DNA of 64,000 nt from Niabella sp. (GTDB taxonomy: Bacteria > Bacteroidota > Bacteroidia > Chitinophagales > Chitinophagaceae): positions 124,001 through 188,000 of the forward strand of contig NZ_JASLGT010000004.1 of assembly GCF_030150205.1 (NCBI RefSeq), written 5' to 3'. The notes under the pieces were generated by a model that had not been told where the DNA came from, made no database searches, and saw only the letters and a program-made list of their open reading frames with translations. Both the position numbers and the translations under genes were made by a program. Positions 16,645 to 25,840 of the stretch are shown in pieces. Each line of letters starts with the position of its first letter. The first letter of the stretch is position 1.

Positions 16645-17406
16645 TTAAATCAATGCCAGATCAATGGCAACCGCCGTGGCTTCCGTAATATTCTTTACAC
16701 CCAGCTTTACAAAAAGGTTCTTTTTATGAAATTTGACGGTATCGATGCTTACATAAATTTTAGAAGCAATCTGCTCCATGGTAAATCCCTGAACGGAATA
16801 AATAAGGATCTCCCGCTCCCGCCTGTTCAACTGGATGTTGGGCATTTCTTCCCATTCATTGGTTGCAAGATTGAATTCAAAACTTTTTTTCAATTCTTTA
16901 CTTTTAAACCGGATATGGCCCGATTCTGTATGCGAGGAAAGGGATACCAGGCAAAGCGCGATCCAGGGATTGGCGTGTTGATCTAAAAGCAGCGGCTTTA
17001 ATTTATGATTGATCAGCAACAGGCTGCCGGTGGGTTGCTTCAGATGAAAATCGTAGGAGATGGAAAATTTAAGCCGGTCTTCCTGCGGCAGGGTTTTAAA
17101 AAAAGCAAATCCCGCTTCATTAACTTTTAAAAGTAACTCCAGGTCTTCCTGCGGAACATGTTTCAGGTAATACAGGTACCCGTCTTCCTGTACCTGTTTG
17201 GGGGTGTTTCCGCAAAGAAAGATCGGATTGTCGGATACATAAATAAACCCCCTCTTGTAATAATCTACGAGGTAAACGCTTTGGTAGGTAATCTGGCTTA
17301 CCGATTTCGCAAAGTTGATCAGGGGAAGTACTTGCTCATAATCTCTGTCTGCAAGATCATCGTCAAAACGGATCGGCCTGAAAAAATCCTGAACATCTAT
17401 GCTCAT
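16645..17406 (-). CDS. LuxR-type transcriptional regulator with PAS-like sensor
   Basis: The 253-residue protein has an N-terminal PAS-like region (YQSVYLVDYYKRGFIYVSDN, with the following FLCGNTPKQV) and a C-terminal LuxR HTH: LNRREREILIYSVQGFTMEQIASKIYVSIDTVKFHKKNLFVKLGV. Typical Bacteroidota proteins of this kind lack a receiver domain and sense an unknown signal in the PAS domain. An inverted repeat lies about 155 bases upstream of the start and an ATACCC/GGGTAT repeat lies at the promoter of the next operon, about 620 bases away. Control of either by this protein is only a proposal. Confidence 0.85.
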   Translation of the reverse strand: MSIDVQDFFRPIRFDDDLADRDYEQVLPLINFAKSVSQITYQSVYLVDYYKRGFIYVSDNPIFLCGNTPKQVQEDGYLYYLKHVPQEDLELLLKVNEAGFAFFKTLPQEDRLKFSISYDFHLKQPTGSLLLINHKLKPLLLDQHANPWIALCLVSLSSHTESGHIRFKSKELKKSFEFNLATNEWEEMPNIQLNRREREILIYSVQGFTMEQIASKIYVSIDTVKFHKKNLFVKLGVKNITEATAVAIDLALI

Positions 17407-17561
17407 GGGTACAATCGTTGGTCTAAGAAAAACAATAAAGGTTCCGGTTCCTTACGGGGCCGTTTAGTTTCCTTTATGAAAGATAATTAAAAATGCTGAG
17501 AACAGAAGCAGCGCAATGACAATGGAGTATCCCGGTATTTGAAACTGCTTTAATCCATGTT

Positions 17562-17579
17562 CCTACACATTTGTGTAGG
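17562..17579. repeat. Inverted repeat CCTACACA-TT-TGTGTAGG
   Basis: An 8-bp perfect inverted repeat with a two-base centre lies 155 bases upstream of the LuxR start. A half-site TGTGTAG recurs about 40 bases further on (around 17615-17621). A dimeric HTH regulator, such as the LuxR protein, could bind here. No T-run follows, so a terminator is unlikely. Confidence 0.45.
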
Positions 17580-18028
17580 GGTGTGAATGTGTATTGTTTG
17601 ATATGCCCCCACTTATGTGTAGTTTTTCCAAAAATACAGTGGGTTTTGAACCCGGGAATACAATTTCATGTTAGCTTTATAGTATGATATGACCTTTTGA
17701 TGAAAAACGTTTGATGGATCTGCCTTTAAACGCTCTTGTTGCATTTTTTTTTCGTTTGGCCTTTGACGATATAAAAGTGCACAATCCGTTCCTAAGTAGA
17801 GGATGGCGTTGCTGCTTATTCCGGAGTTATTTGAATGCCGTTGCTACCTATGGAACACTACCATCTTACCTGGTAAGTTAAAAGGTGCATGTATGGCCAT
17901 GAATTGGAATTGTTTTTAATCGGAAACAGGTCTGTTTTATGGGCTTTGCTCTTTTGAACCTGCATCCACCGCGTAAGGGGCATTGGCCGCTGAGAAAAAG
18001 TGCTCCGGAGGAATAATAAAAACCGGCT

Positions 18029-18081
18029 AAAAATACCCTAAAATGGGTATTTTTTGAACGGGGGTAGTACGATTAACTTTG
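18029..18081 (+). promoter_or_regulatory. Promoter with operator-like repeat for the sigma/FecR/SusC locus
   Basis: TAACTTTG (18074-18081) matches the -7 consensus TAnnTTTG, with TTTG (18053-18056) 17 bases upstream as the -33 element. An inverted repeat (AAATACCC at 18031-18038, GGGTATTT at 18045-18052) abuts the -33 element. This is a strong promoter candidate with a regulator site where it could activate or repress. The transcript would have a leader of about 420 bases before the sigma gene. Confidence 0.6.
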
Positions 18082-18200
18082 CATCATCAAAAGCGGCTTC
18101 GGGTATTTTCCCGGGGAAAGACCACCCGCTTACGGACGGTTTTACCAACACCGTCTTCCGACTTCAGTACATATACATTGTAAATAAAATGCCAAAACCC

Positions 18201-18285
18201 CGGTATCCCCAGGGATACCGTCGGCTCTATACCTGAAGGTATGGCCAGGCGGGTACTGCTTCCGGCCTCCCACCGTGATACGGTG
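18201..18285. other. Three hairpins in the sigma-factor leader
   Basis: Three short inverted repeats follow each other: CGGTATCCC/GGGATACCG (18201-18220), ATACCT/AGGTAT (18229-18242) and CACCGT/ACGGTG (18271-18285). They lie inside the leader predicted from the upstream promoter. They may form structured RNA that affects expression of the sigma factor. No known riboswitch pattern is seen, and the hairpins could also be DNA-binding sites. Confidence 0.4.
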
Positions 18286-18506
18286 TTTTAAACAGCACCG
18301 GTATATCAGTGAAAACGATTGCACTACCAGACATCCGTTTTGGATGAGATCTTATGATTATATTTGGGGAGAACAGCTTGTAAAACCGTACCCGGGCCTT
18401 ACTGAAACAGCGCAACAGTATAAAGACTGATGGCATCAGTGTCATACGAAAAGCGGAAGGTGCAGGCAGCTGATCTCCGGTTCGTTAGATTAAACCAATG
18501 TGCTTT

Positions 18507-19052
18507 ATGTCGCAGCAGCAGGACATTTTATTGATTGCCCGTTTAAAAGAGAACGACAGTGCTGCGTTTGACGAACTGTATTTAAAATACTTTAAGGTCC
18601 TTTGTGCCAATGCCTTTTTGTATTTGAAAAACGAAAATGAAGCCAAGGACCTGGTGCAAACATTATTCCTGGATATATGGGAGAAAAAATTATACGAGCA
18701 TTTTCATAAAGAGGTGAAGGGGTATCTTTTCCTGGCAGTGAAAAACCGGTGCCTGAATTTTATAAAGGGACGGAAGGTAAAAGATGCGCGGGCGGAATCG
18801 TTTAACCGGTTCCTGGATGAACAGCTTCAGAAGCCGGAAGACCCCGATGCGGTTTCTGACCACCAGGACCGGCTGGAAGTCCTGTTGTCAGAAATGAAAG
18901 GACAAAAAAAGGCGGCGCTGACCATGGTGTACTTTAAAGAGAAAAAGTACAGTGAGGCAGCGGAGGAAATGGGAATTGGCGTTAATTCCCTGAAAACGCA
19001 CTTAAAAAGTGCATTAAAGACATTAAGATTAGGAATGATCGGAAAAAAATAA
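18507..19052 (+). CDS. ECF RNA polymerase sigma factor
   Basis: The 181-residue protein has sigma-70 region 2 (residues about 20-80: AFDELYLKYFKVLCANAFLY, AKDLVQTLFLDIWE) and region 4 (about 125-175: KKYSEAAEEMGIGVNSLKTHLKSALKTLR). Bacteroidota use such ECF factors together with FecR anti-sigma proteins and STN-type SusC receptors to turn on utilisation loci from the cell surface. The FecR gene follows, then a SusC with STN domain. The second ATG of the frame (18507) is chosen; the frame starts 3 codons earlier at 18498. Most likely activates its own operon. Confidence 0.92.
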   Translation: MSQQQDILLIARLKENDSAAFDELYLKYFKVLCANAFLYLKNENEAKDLVQTLFLDIWEKKLYEHFHKEVKGYLFLAVKNRCLNFIKGRKVKDARAESFNRFLDEQLQKPEDPDAVSDHQDRLEVLLSEMKGQKKAALTMVYFKEKKYSEAAEEMGIGVNSLKTHLKSALKTLRLGMIGKK

Positions 19053-19088
19053 TTAACCCGGTTTGGGTTTTTGTTGTATTTATTGAGC

Positions 19089-20231
19089 ATGACCATTGAT
19101 TATGATAAAATAGTGGTACTCTACCTCGAGCATCTGACAGGAACCATCAGTCCTGAAGATGCCCTGCTGCTCCGTCAGCAGCTTCAAACAGACGGAGCCG
19201 TTAAAAGGATATGGGAACAATTGGAACAGGAAGGGCAGGCCCCCGAAATGCAGCAGTTCCTGAAAGACCTGGATCCGGAAGCAGAGCTGCAGACCTTAAA
19301 AGAACAGATGCGGCCGTTGGTGCCGGTAAAAGCTACCCGCACCCGTAATATAAGATGGATGATTTCAGCGGCGGCAGCGCTGCTGGTACTTGTGTTTACC
19401 GCATATTTTTTATGGAAAGACAAAAAGATCACCGATAGGGGAACTATTGCCTCCCTGATCCGTGGAAACCGGGGGGCGGTTAGCCTCCGGTTGGGATCCG
19501 GTGAATCGATCGATTTAAACCGGTCTCCAAAAGAACTAACGATGGGACAAACGGTGCTAAACGTGGATTCCAACAGTCTTGATTTTCACTCGGCAGATAC
19601 GGCTTCCAACCTGCTTACGATCCCCAGGGGCGAAAATTATACACTGCATTTGTCGGATGGAACTACAGTAACCTTAAATGCAGATTCCAGGCTCCGGTTC
19701 CCTTTCCGTTTCTGGGGGCAAACCCGGGATGTTTACCTGGAGGGCGAGGCGTATTTTAAAGTGGCCAAAGACAGCAAACACCCGTTTATCGTGCATACTG
19801 CTCTTACCGAAGTAGAAGTAGTGGGTACGGAGTTTAATGTAAATACTTATAAGGCCGGAACGGTTGCAACGGCCTTGATCGAAGGAAAAGTGCTTACGGG
19901 AACGCCCGGAGGAACGGCACAGCCGTTACTACCCGGGCATGCCGCTGTGTACAATGCATCCAGCGGATTTAAAATTGAACCGATTGATACGGACGACGTG
20001 GTGGCGTGGATGAAAGGCGTCTGTTATTTTCACGACCTGCCGTTCCATGAGCTGATCACTATGATGTCGCGCGCCTATGGGGTAACCATATCTGTAGATA
20101 AGGCTGCACTTTCGGGGGAATCCGTATCCGGTGTAATGGATAAGAACAATCTTCCGGAGCTGCTGGATGATCTTAAGACCTCACTGGGTATTAAGTATTA
20201 TTATTCAGGCCAGACACTGCATCTTTATTAG
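19089..20231 (+). CDS. FecR-family anti-sigma factor
   Basis: The 380-residue protein has a cytoplasmic N-terminal sigma-binding part (about 1-80), one membrane helix (ISAAAALLVLVFTAYFLW, about 87-105) and a periplasmic FecR domain (ENYTLHLSDGTTVTLNADSRLRFPF through GEAYFKVAKDSKHPF), followed by the C-terminal DUF4974-type domain (VCYFHDLPFHELITMMSRAYGV). In the known system, the SusC/STN receptor signals to FecR, which then frees the sigma factor. The ATG at 19089 is used because the frame upstream, from a TTG at 19071, is hydrophobic and follows the sigma stop by few bases. Confidence 0.92.
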   Translation: MTIDYDKIVVLYLEHLTGTISPEDALLLRQQLQTDGAVKRIWEQLEQEGQAPEMQQFLKDLDPEAELQTLKEQMRPLVPVKATRTRNIRWMISAAAALLVLVFTAYFLWKDKKITDRGTIASLIRGNRGAVSLRLGSGESIDLNRSPKELTMGQTVLNVDSNSLDFHSADTASNLLTIPRGENYTLHLSDGTTVTLNADSRLRFPFRFWGQTRDVYLEGEAYFKVAKDSKHPFIVHTALTEVEVVGTEFNVNTYKAGTVATALIEGKVLTGTPGGTAQPLLPGHAAVYNASSGFKIEPIDTDDVVAWMKGVCYFHDLPFHELITMMSRAYGVTISVDKAALSGESVSGVMDKNNLPELLDDLKTSLGIKYYYSGQTLHLY

Positions 20232-20471
20232 GGTTTATGCCGGCGTTTCCCCGGGAAACAGCTTTAAAGAGCGCTGAAATCCTTTTGAACAAGGGGGCGG
20301 GCTGCCAGCATTCAGCTTAAACCCGGAAGCTCCGGAAATAGCATCTGCCAGGTATTTTCTATACTTTAAAAAAAAACGTTTACCCGATTCACCCGTTTTT
20401 TCAGTTTTTTGTATTCATACAAAAGGAGTGCTTGTCATCCTCCTGTTTCATTCATCGAATTAAAATGTTTT

Positions 20472-23400
20472 ATGGGTAAACTACACATCAAAAGTAAGGT
20501 GTTGCGCAGTACAATGCTGCGATTGCTTTGCTGTTGCTGCCTTTGGCTGCTAGCTGTTTCCAACAGCCTTGCACAATCGGGGGAGGCGCAGCCATCTGTT
20601 ACGGTACGATTGCAAAGTGCCACTTTTTACCAGGTATTTCAATCGGTCAAAAAACAAACCGGCTACGTTTTCTTTTACAGCAACCAGGTGCTGAATGATA
20701 AAGAAAAAGTAAGCGTTAATTTTCAAAACGCACGCCTGGAAACGGTGCTGGATTACCTGTTTCGCGACAGGGATATTACTTACCTGGTACGCGGAAAGAA
20801 AATATTATTAAGCCGTAAACCGGAAATGGCGCCGGCAAAAAAGGAGCCGGTACCGGAGCAAAGGATCATGCATCAAAAAGATACCGATCTGGTAAGGGGG
20901 ATGGTAATTGATGTGGACGGTGCACCCATTTCCGGGGCTACTGTTGTCCGGAAAGGCAACGCAACAATGGGCACCGCAACCGACGATATGGGCGTATTCC
21001 TGGTAGATGCCCGCCCCGGTGATGTACTGGAAGTGTCGATGGTGGGCATGAACCCGCAGGAAGTAGTGATCCCCAACAAAGGCATTGTAAAAGTTACGCT
21101 AACAGTAAAGACCGACGCTATGAAAGACGTAGTGGTAACCGGCTACGGGAAACAGTCAAAGATAACGGTTACCGGGGCTGTTTCATCTGTAAATATGAAC
21201 GACATGCGTACTCCGGTGCCCAATCTGACCAATGCCCTGGCAGGAAAAGTGGCCGGTGTCATCTCCGTACAATCGAGCGGGGAACCGGGGTATGATAATC
21301 CCACTTTTACCATTCGCGGTATCGGAAGTTTTACCGGCAATGTTTCCCCGCTGATCATTGTAGACGGTGTGCAGCGCGATGATGTAAACGGTTCGTACGG
21401 CGGCGCTTTCAATAATATAGACCCTGAGGATGTATCCAGCATCAGTCTGCTGAAAGATGCTTCTGCTACCGCTATGTACGGAGCAAAGGGCGCTAATGGA
21501 GTGCTGATCATCACTACAAAAAGAGGTGTTGCCGGCAAGCCCCGGATCTCCCTGAAAGCGGAAACGGGGCTGACGGGTTTTGCCTTCAGGCCGGAGATGC
21601 TGGATGGCATCAGCTATATGGAGCTTTATAATGAAGCGCGGAGAAATATGGGACTTACCGAAGTGTATACCCGGGACCAGATCCAGAAAACCGCCAGCGG
21701 GCTCGATCCCTATATCTATCCCAATGTGAACTGGATGGATGAAGTATATAAAAAACATTCCTCGCTTACGAATGTGAACTTAAATGTAACAGGCGGCGGC
21801 GAGAACGTGCGTTATTTTGTATCGGGTTCATTCTATGACCAGGAAGGGCCCTACAAGGTGCACAGCGTTAATAATTACAACCCGAACCTTTCTTTTAAAA
21901 GGTACGACTTCAGAACCAACCTGGACATTAATGTAACGCCCTCCACACTGATGCAGCTGAACCTGGATGCCATGCTGGTGAATCAGCGGTTTCCCGGTAT
22001 TTCAGCGGGCAATATCTGGTACCTTACTTTTGCCACCACACCGGTAGGATTTCCTATCCAATATCCCGATGGCAAATGGGCGGGCCCAAGAGATGGCAAT
22101 AACCCATTGAACGAAGTACAGAATAATGGTTATTCGAAAGAGTTTCACCCCACGGTGCAATCCGTATTTACCGTTACACAAAAATTAGACGCTATTACGA
22201 AAGGATTATCTGCCTACGGTCGTTTTGCGTTTGACAGTTACGGCGAGTTTGATAACCGCCGCACGGGAACAAATGACCTGTACCAGGCCCTGGGGCGGGA
22301 TGAGAATGGTAACCTGATCTATAACCAGAACCGGGTAGGACAGCAGTTCCTCAACTACTCCCAGGAGGCGAAAGGCGACCGTACGATGTACCTGGAGGCC
22401 AATATCAATTACGACCGGTCATTTGGCCCGCACCGGTTTGGCGGCATGGTGCTGTATAACATGCGCAACCATCTTGTAAGTACGGCTGGTACGGCGATTG
22501 GTTCTATCCCGTATAAAAATCAGAGCATTGCCGGTCGCATCAATTACGGATACCTGGATAAATACCTGCTGGAATTGAATGCCGGCTATACCGGTTCAGA
22601 GAATTTTGAGCCCGGTAAACGGTTCGGCTTTTTTCCTTCCGTATCGGGCGGCTGGGTAGTGTCTAAAGAAAAATTCTTTGAGGGCGTTTCGGATGCCTTC
22701 TCACTTTTAAAATTCAGGGCATCCTATGGTGTGGTGGGGAATGATAATATTGGCGGTACTGGTGCCCGTTTCCCCTACTTTACCCAAATGGACGGCAGCC
22801 GCGGTACCGGTTTTGGGTTGAACGGCGGAGTGGCAGGCGGAATTTCAGAAAGCGTCATCGGTATTCAGAACCTGACCTGGGAACGCTCTTATAAAACCAA
22901 CCTGGGGATTGAGCTGGGCTTATTTAAGAAGATCAATATCACGGCCGACTATTTTGTAGATCACCGGAAAAATATACTGGTAGAGCGAAAGACAGTAGCG
23001 GATATAGCCGGGTATTTTGGATCCCTGGTATATGCAAATCTGGGAGAGGCAAGAAACAGGGGCGTAGATGGAAATATTGAATATAATGACCAGTTCGGTA
23101 ATGTGGGACTGCGCCTGTACGGTAATTTTACCTACGCCGTTAATAAAAAAATATATGCGGATGAACCGGCCCGTCAGAATGCCTACCAGGTAGGAGCCGG
23201 TCACATGTTTGAAGAATTTAGGGGTTATGTTGCCGATGGGCTATTTGTAGATCAAAACGATATCAAGAGTCGTCCAGTGCAGCAATTTGGCGTGGTAGCG
23301 CCGGGCGATATCCGTTATAAAGATCTGAACGGCGATAACGTGATCGATGCCAATGACTGGACCTACCTGGGTAAATCCTGGTTCCCCAAATGGTTGTATG

Positions 23401-23906
23401 GTACCGGCTTTACCGTAAGCTATCACAATTTTGATCTGTCTGCCTTATTCCAGGGCATTGCAGATGTAGGGATAATGGCTAATGGATACATGATTGACGG
23501 GCGGCTTGGTGCCCCGGGTGTAGGCCCGATCCCTTTTTCAGGCATGGGGCAATATCCGAACAACTCTTTAAGTGTGATCAAGGACCGCTGGACACCAGAT
23601 AATCCCCGGCAGGATGCAGCCTACCCCCGCCTGACCATTGCCGGTACCGGGGATAATAATTATCTTAATAGTTCCTGGTGGCTGAAGGACGGTTCCTATC
23701 TCCGTTTAAAGCAGGCTTCTGTTGGTTATAATTTTTCTTCCAATAAGATGAAACAGATCGGTCTTAGCTCCCTCTATGTATATGTAGGCGGACAAAACCT
23801 GTTTACCTTTTCCAAGTTTAAAATATGGGACCCCGAGCTGGGATCCAACGGCGCCAAATACCCGATCACAAAAATGGGCACTTTTGGGATCAGGGCGTTG
23901 TTTTAA
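20472..23906 (+). CDS. SusC-type TonB-dependent receptor with STN signalling domain
   Basis: The protein starts at ATG 20472 (MGKLHIKSKV). It has a signal peptide, then an STN domain (about residues 45-125: VTVRLQSATFYQVFQSVKKQ), a carboxypeptidase-regulatory-like domain (MVIDVDGAPISGATVVRKGN), a plug domain (VVVTGYGKQSKITVTGAVSS) and a large outer-membrane barrel to the C-terminal Phe. The STN domain is the hallmark of receptors that report substrate binding to FecR. That fits the sigma and FecR genes upstream. With the SusD gene that follows it forms the import complex. Substrate is unknown; the downstream GH29 gene suggests fucose-containing glycans. Confidence 0.93.
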   Translation: MGKLHIKSKVLRSTMLRLLCCCCLWLLAVSNSLAQSGEAQPSVTVRLQSATFYQVFQSVKKQTGYVFFYSNQVLNDKEKVSVNFQNARLETVLDYLFRDRDITYLVRGKKILLSRKPEMAPAKKEPVPEQRIMHQKDTDLVRGMVIDVDGAPISGATVVRKGNATMGTATDDMGVFLVDARPGDVLEVSMVGMNPQEVVIPNKGIVKVTLTVKTDAMKDVVVTGYGKQSKITVTGAVSSVNMNDMRTPVPNLTNALAGKVAGVISVQSSGEPGYDNPTFTIRGIGSFTGNVSPLIIVDGVQRDDVNGSYGGAFNNIDPEDVSSISLLKDASATAMYGAKGANGVLIITTKRGVAGKPRISLKAETGLTGFAFRPEMLDGISYMELYNEARRNMGLTEVYTRDQIQKTASGLDPYIYPNVNWMDEVYKKHSSLTNVNLNVTGGGENVRYFVSGSFYDQEGPYKVHSVNNYNPNLSFKRYDFRTNLDINVTPSTLMQLNLDAMLVNQRFPGISAGNIWYLTFATTPVGFPIQYPDGKWAGPRDGNNPLNEVQNNGYSKEFHPTVQSVFTVTQKLDAITKGLSAYGRFAFDSYGEFDNRRTGTNDLYQALGRDENGNLIYNQNRVGQQFLNYSQEAKGDRTMYLEANINYDRSFGPHRFGGMVLYNMRNHLVSTAGTAIGSIPYKNQSIAGRINYGYLDKYLLELNAGYTGSENFEPGKRFGFFPSVSGGWVVSKEKFFEGVSDAFSLLKFRASYGVVGNDNIGGTGARFPYFTQMDGSRGTGFGLNGGVAGGISESVIGIQNLTWERSYKTNLGIELGLFKKINITADYFVDHRKNILVERKTVADIAGYFGSLVYANLGEARNRGVDGNIEYNDQFGNVGLRLYGNFTYAVNKKIYADEPARQNAYQVGAGHMFEEFRGYVADGLFVDQNDIKSRPVQQFGVVAPGDIRYKDLNGDNVIDANDWTYLGKSWFPKWLYGTGFTVSYHNFDLSALFQGIADVGIMANGYMIDGRLGAPGVGPIPFSGMGQYPNNSLSVIKDRWTPDNPRQDAAYPRLTIAGTGDNNYLNSSWWLKDGSYLRLKQASVGYNFSSNKMKQIGLSSLYVYVGGQNLFTFSKFKIWDPELGSNGAKYPITKMGTFGIRALF

Positions 23907-23929
23907 ATCACTCTTAATCTGAATCTACC

Positions 23930-25795
23930 ATGAATAAGTTTTTTTTATACCTCTTTTTTATTTGCTGTACGGCAATCCTGCTGGGGAGCTGTGCAAAATA
24001 CCTGGATGAAAAGCCGGATAACCTGCTGACCTCCGATCTGATCTGGCAAAAAAGATCCACAACAGAATCTTATCTGAATCAGGTATACAGCCGTGTGATC
24101 CTGCAGCCGGACGACTATACAACGCTGGGGGGCAGCGATGAAACCTCCTGCAGCCTGCCCAACGTTGATATCCGTAAAATGGTAACGGGCAACTGGAGCG
24201 TGCAAAGCAATTACTGGAATTACTGGCCCACTTATTATGCGGGCATCCGTCAGTCCATTGTGTTTGATCAGCATATTGACAAGGTGCCGTCTGAAGAGCT
24301 CAGCGATGTGTTAAAACAACAATATAAAAGTGAGGCCCTGTTTTTAAGAGGGTGGTTTTACTGGCGTTTGCTGCGCCAGTATGGCCCCTTTGTATTGTTA
24401 AGAGGTACATTGGGCCTGGATGAAAACTATAGTCAGTATACCCGTGCGCCTTTTGATTCCTGTGTGGCCGAGATCAACCGTTTAATGGACCGGGCCGCAG
24501 CGGGGCTTCCGGCAGCATGGGCCAGTACTTCCAATTATGGAAGGGCCACCAAGGGTGCCTGTTGGGCCGTAAAGGCACAGCTGGCCTTACTGGCAGCAAG
24601 CCCGTTGTGGAATGGCAACCCGATGTTTGCCGGTTTTAAGAATCATGACGGCACGGCCCTTGCTCCTCTGGCATATGATGCCGCCAAATGGAAAGTGGCT
24701 GCAGACGCGGCAAAAGCGGTAATCGATCTGGATGCCTATAAAATATACCGGAACACGGATGACGGGGATGGCAATTTTGATCCGTTGGTCTCTTACCGCA
24801 ATGTATTTGTTTCTAACTGGAACAAGGAGATCATTTTTTCATCCAACCTGGCCGGGCATGAATGGATATGGGGCATGGAAGTACGGTGCGCTCCGGGGCC
24901 TGCCGGCTTCAATATGCAATGTGCTACACAAAACGTAGTAGATGCTTTTTATATGCGCAATGGCCGTACCATCGATGATCCCGGCTCTGGTTATACAGAA
25001 CAGGGGCTTGTTCAGCAAGATGATCCTGCTCAGTGGGGCACTGCAAAAGATGGGGTGAATCGAGGTTATGTGAAAGGCAATAGTAATATGTATGCAGGAC
25101 GTGAGGCCCGGTTTTACGCATCAGTCATGTACAACGGTAAGCCGGCTGTGGCTGCGCCAACGACGGATGACCGCAACTTTTTTTCTTCAACACAAAATAC
25201 AGACGGACGCGGGAGAACAGAATTTTATTACTCCGGGAAATCAGGTGCCCCGATCACTAACCGCCCGGATATGACGGGCTACCTGGTACAGAAATATGTA
25301 AGCCCCGCCAGTAATATCCGCAACAGCCAGGTTTCGTACCGCCCGTATATCCATATGCGGTATGCCGAAATACTGCTGGATTATATTGAAGCACTGAACG
25401 AATACGATCCGGGCAATCCCGATATTTTAAAATACCTGAATGCGATTTGGTCAAGAGCCGGTTTGCCGGCATTTGAAACGGTTTACCCCGCTTCTGTGGG
25501 CAACCAGGAGGCCATGCGTAAAACAATATTACGGGAACGGCAAATAGAATTGTGTTTTGAAGGAGACCGCTACTTTACACTCGTACGCCGGCTGATGATG
25601 AACGATCCTAAACAACTGGCCATTTACCGGATGAATGTAAATGCCAATGATAACAACCAGGGTTTCGGGTTTACGGATTTTTATAACCGTAATTTATTCG
25701 AAACCCGGTACTGGGCCAATAAAATGTATTTGTTTCCTATTTCACAAACGGAGATGGATAATGCCAAAGGATTGGTGCAGAATCCGGGATGGTAA
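23930..25795 (+). CDS. SusD/RagB-type surface glycan-binding lipoprotein
   Basis: The 621-residue protein begins with a lipoprotein signal (LFFICCTAILLGSC, then AKYLDEKP) and continues with the helical RagB/SusD fold, seen in YWNYWPTYYAGIRQS, KSEALFLRGWFYWRLLRQYG and the C-terminal EALNEYDPGNPDILKYLNAI. The C-terminal region ends PISQTEMDNAKGLVQNPGW, a usual SusD tail. It caps the SusC barrel and binds the substrate. It lies 23 bases after the SusC stop on the same strand, and certainly forms one unit with it. Confidence 0.93.
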   Translation: MNKFFLYLFFICCTAILLGSCAKYLDEKPDNLLTSDLIWQKRSTTESYLNQVYSRVILQPDDYTTLGGSDETSCSLPNVDIRKMVTGNWSVQSNYWNYWPTYYAGIRQSIVFDQHIDKVPSEELSDVLKQQYKSEALFLRGWFYWRLLRQYGPFVLLRGTLGLDENYSQYTRAPFDSCVAEINRLMDRAAAGLPAAWASTSNYGRATKGACWAVKAQLALLAASPLWNGNPMFAGFKNHDGTALAPLAYDAAKWKVAADAAKAVIDLDAYKIYRNTDDGDGNFDPLVSYRNVFVSNWNKEIIFSSNLAGHEWIWGMEVRCAPGPAGFNMQCATQNVVDAFYMRNGRTIDDPGSGYTEQGLVQQDDPAQWGTAKDGVNRGYVKGNSNMYAGREARFYASVMYNGKPAVAAPTTDDRNFFSSTQNTDGRGRTEFYYSGKSGAPITNRPDMTGYLVQKYVSPASNIRNSQVSYRPYIHMRYAEILLDYIEALNEYDPGNPDILKYLNAIWSRAGLPAFETVYPASVGNQEAMRKTILRERQIELCFEGDRYFTLVRRLMMNDPKQLAIYRMNVNANDNNQGFGFTDFYNRNLFETRYWANKMYLFPISQTEMDNAKGLVQNPGW

Positions 25796-25840
25796 TCCTG
25801 ACTTTTAAATGCAGTTAAACTGGTCTTTAATAAAAACGAT

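Larger units (their letters stand above)
17407..18506. other. Long regulatory spacer between LuxR and sigma genes
   Basis: About 1.1 kb between the divergently transcribed LuxR and sigma-factor genes. It has an inverted repeat at 17562-17579, an operator-like inverted repeat plus promoter at 18029-18081, and three short hairpins at 18201-18285, all described separately. I find no support for a gene. The 60-codon frames around 18054-18324 overlap on both strands and lack family features. Confidence 0.55.

Noticed and set aside
18054..18324. Short overlapping frames on both strands of the sigma leader
   Set aside because: Both are 60 codons without family features and are crossed by hairpins and the promoter.
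21183..21758. 191-codon minus-strand frame
   Set aside because: Antisense to the SusC plug region; no family resemblance.
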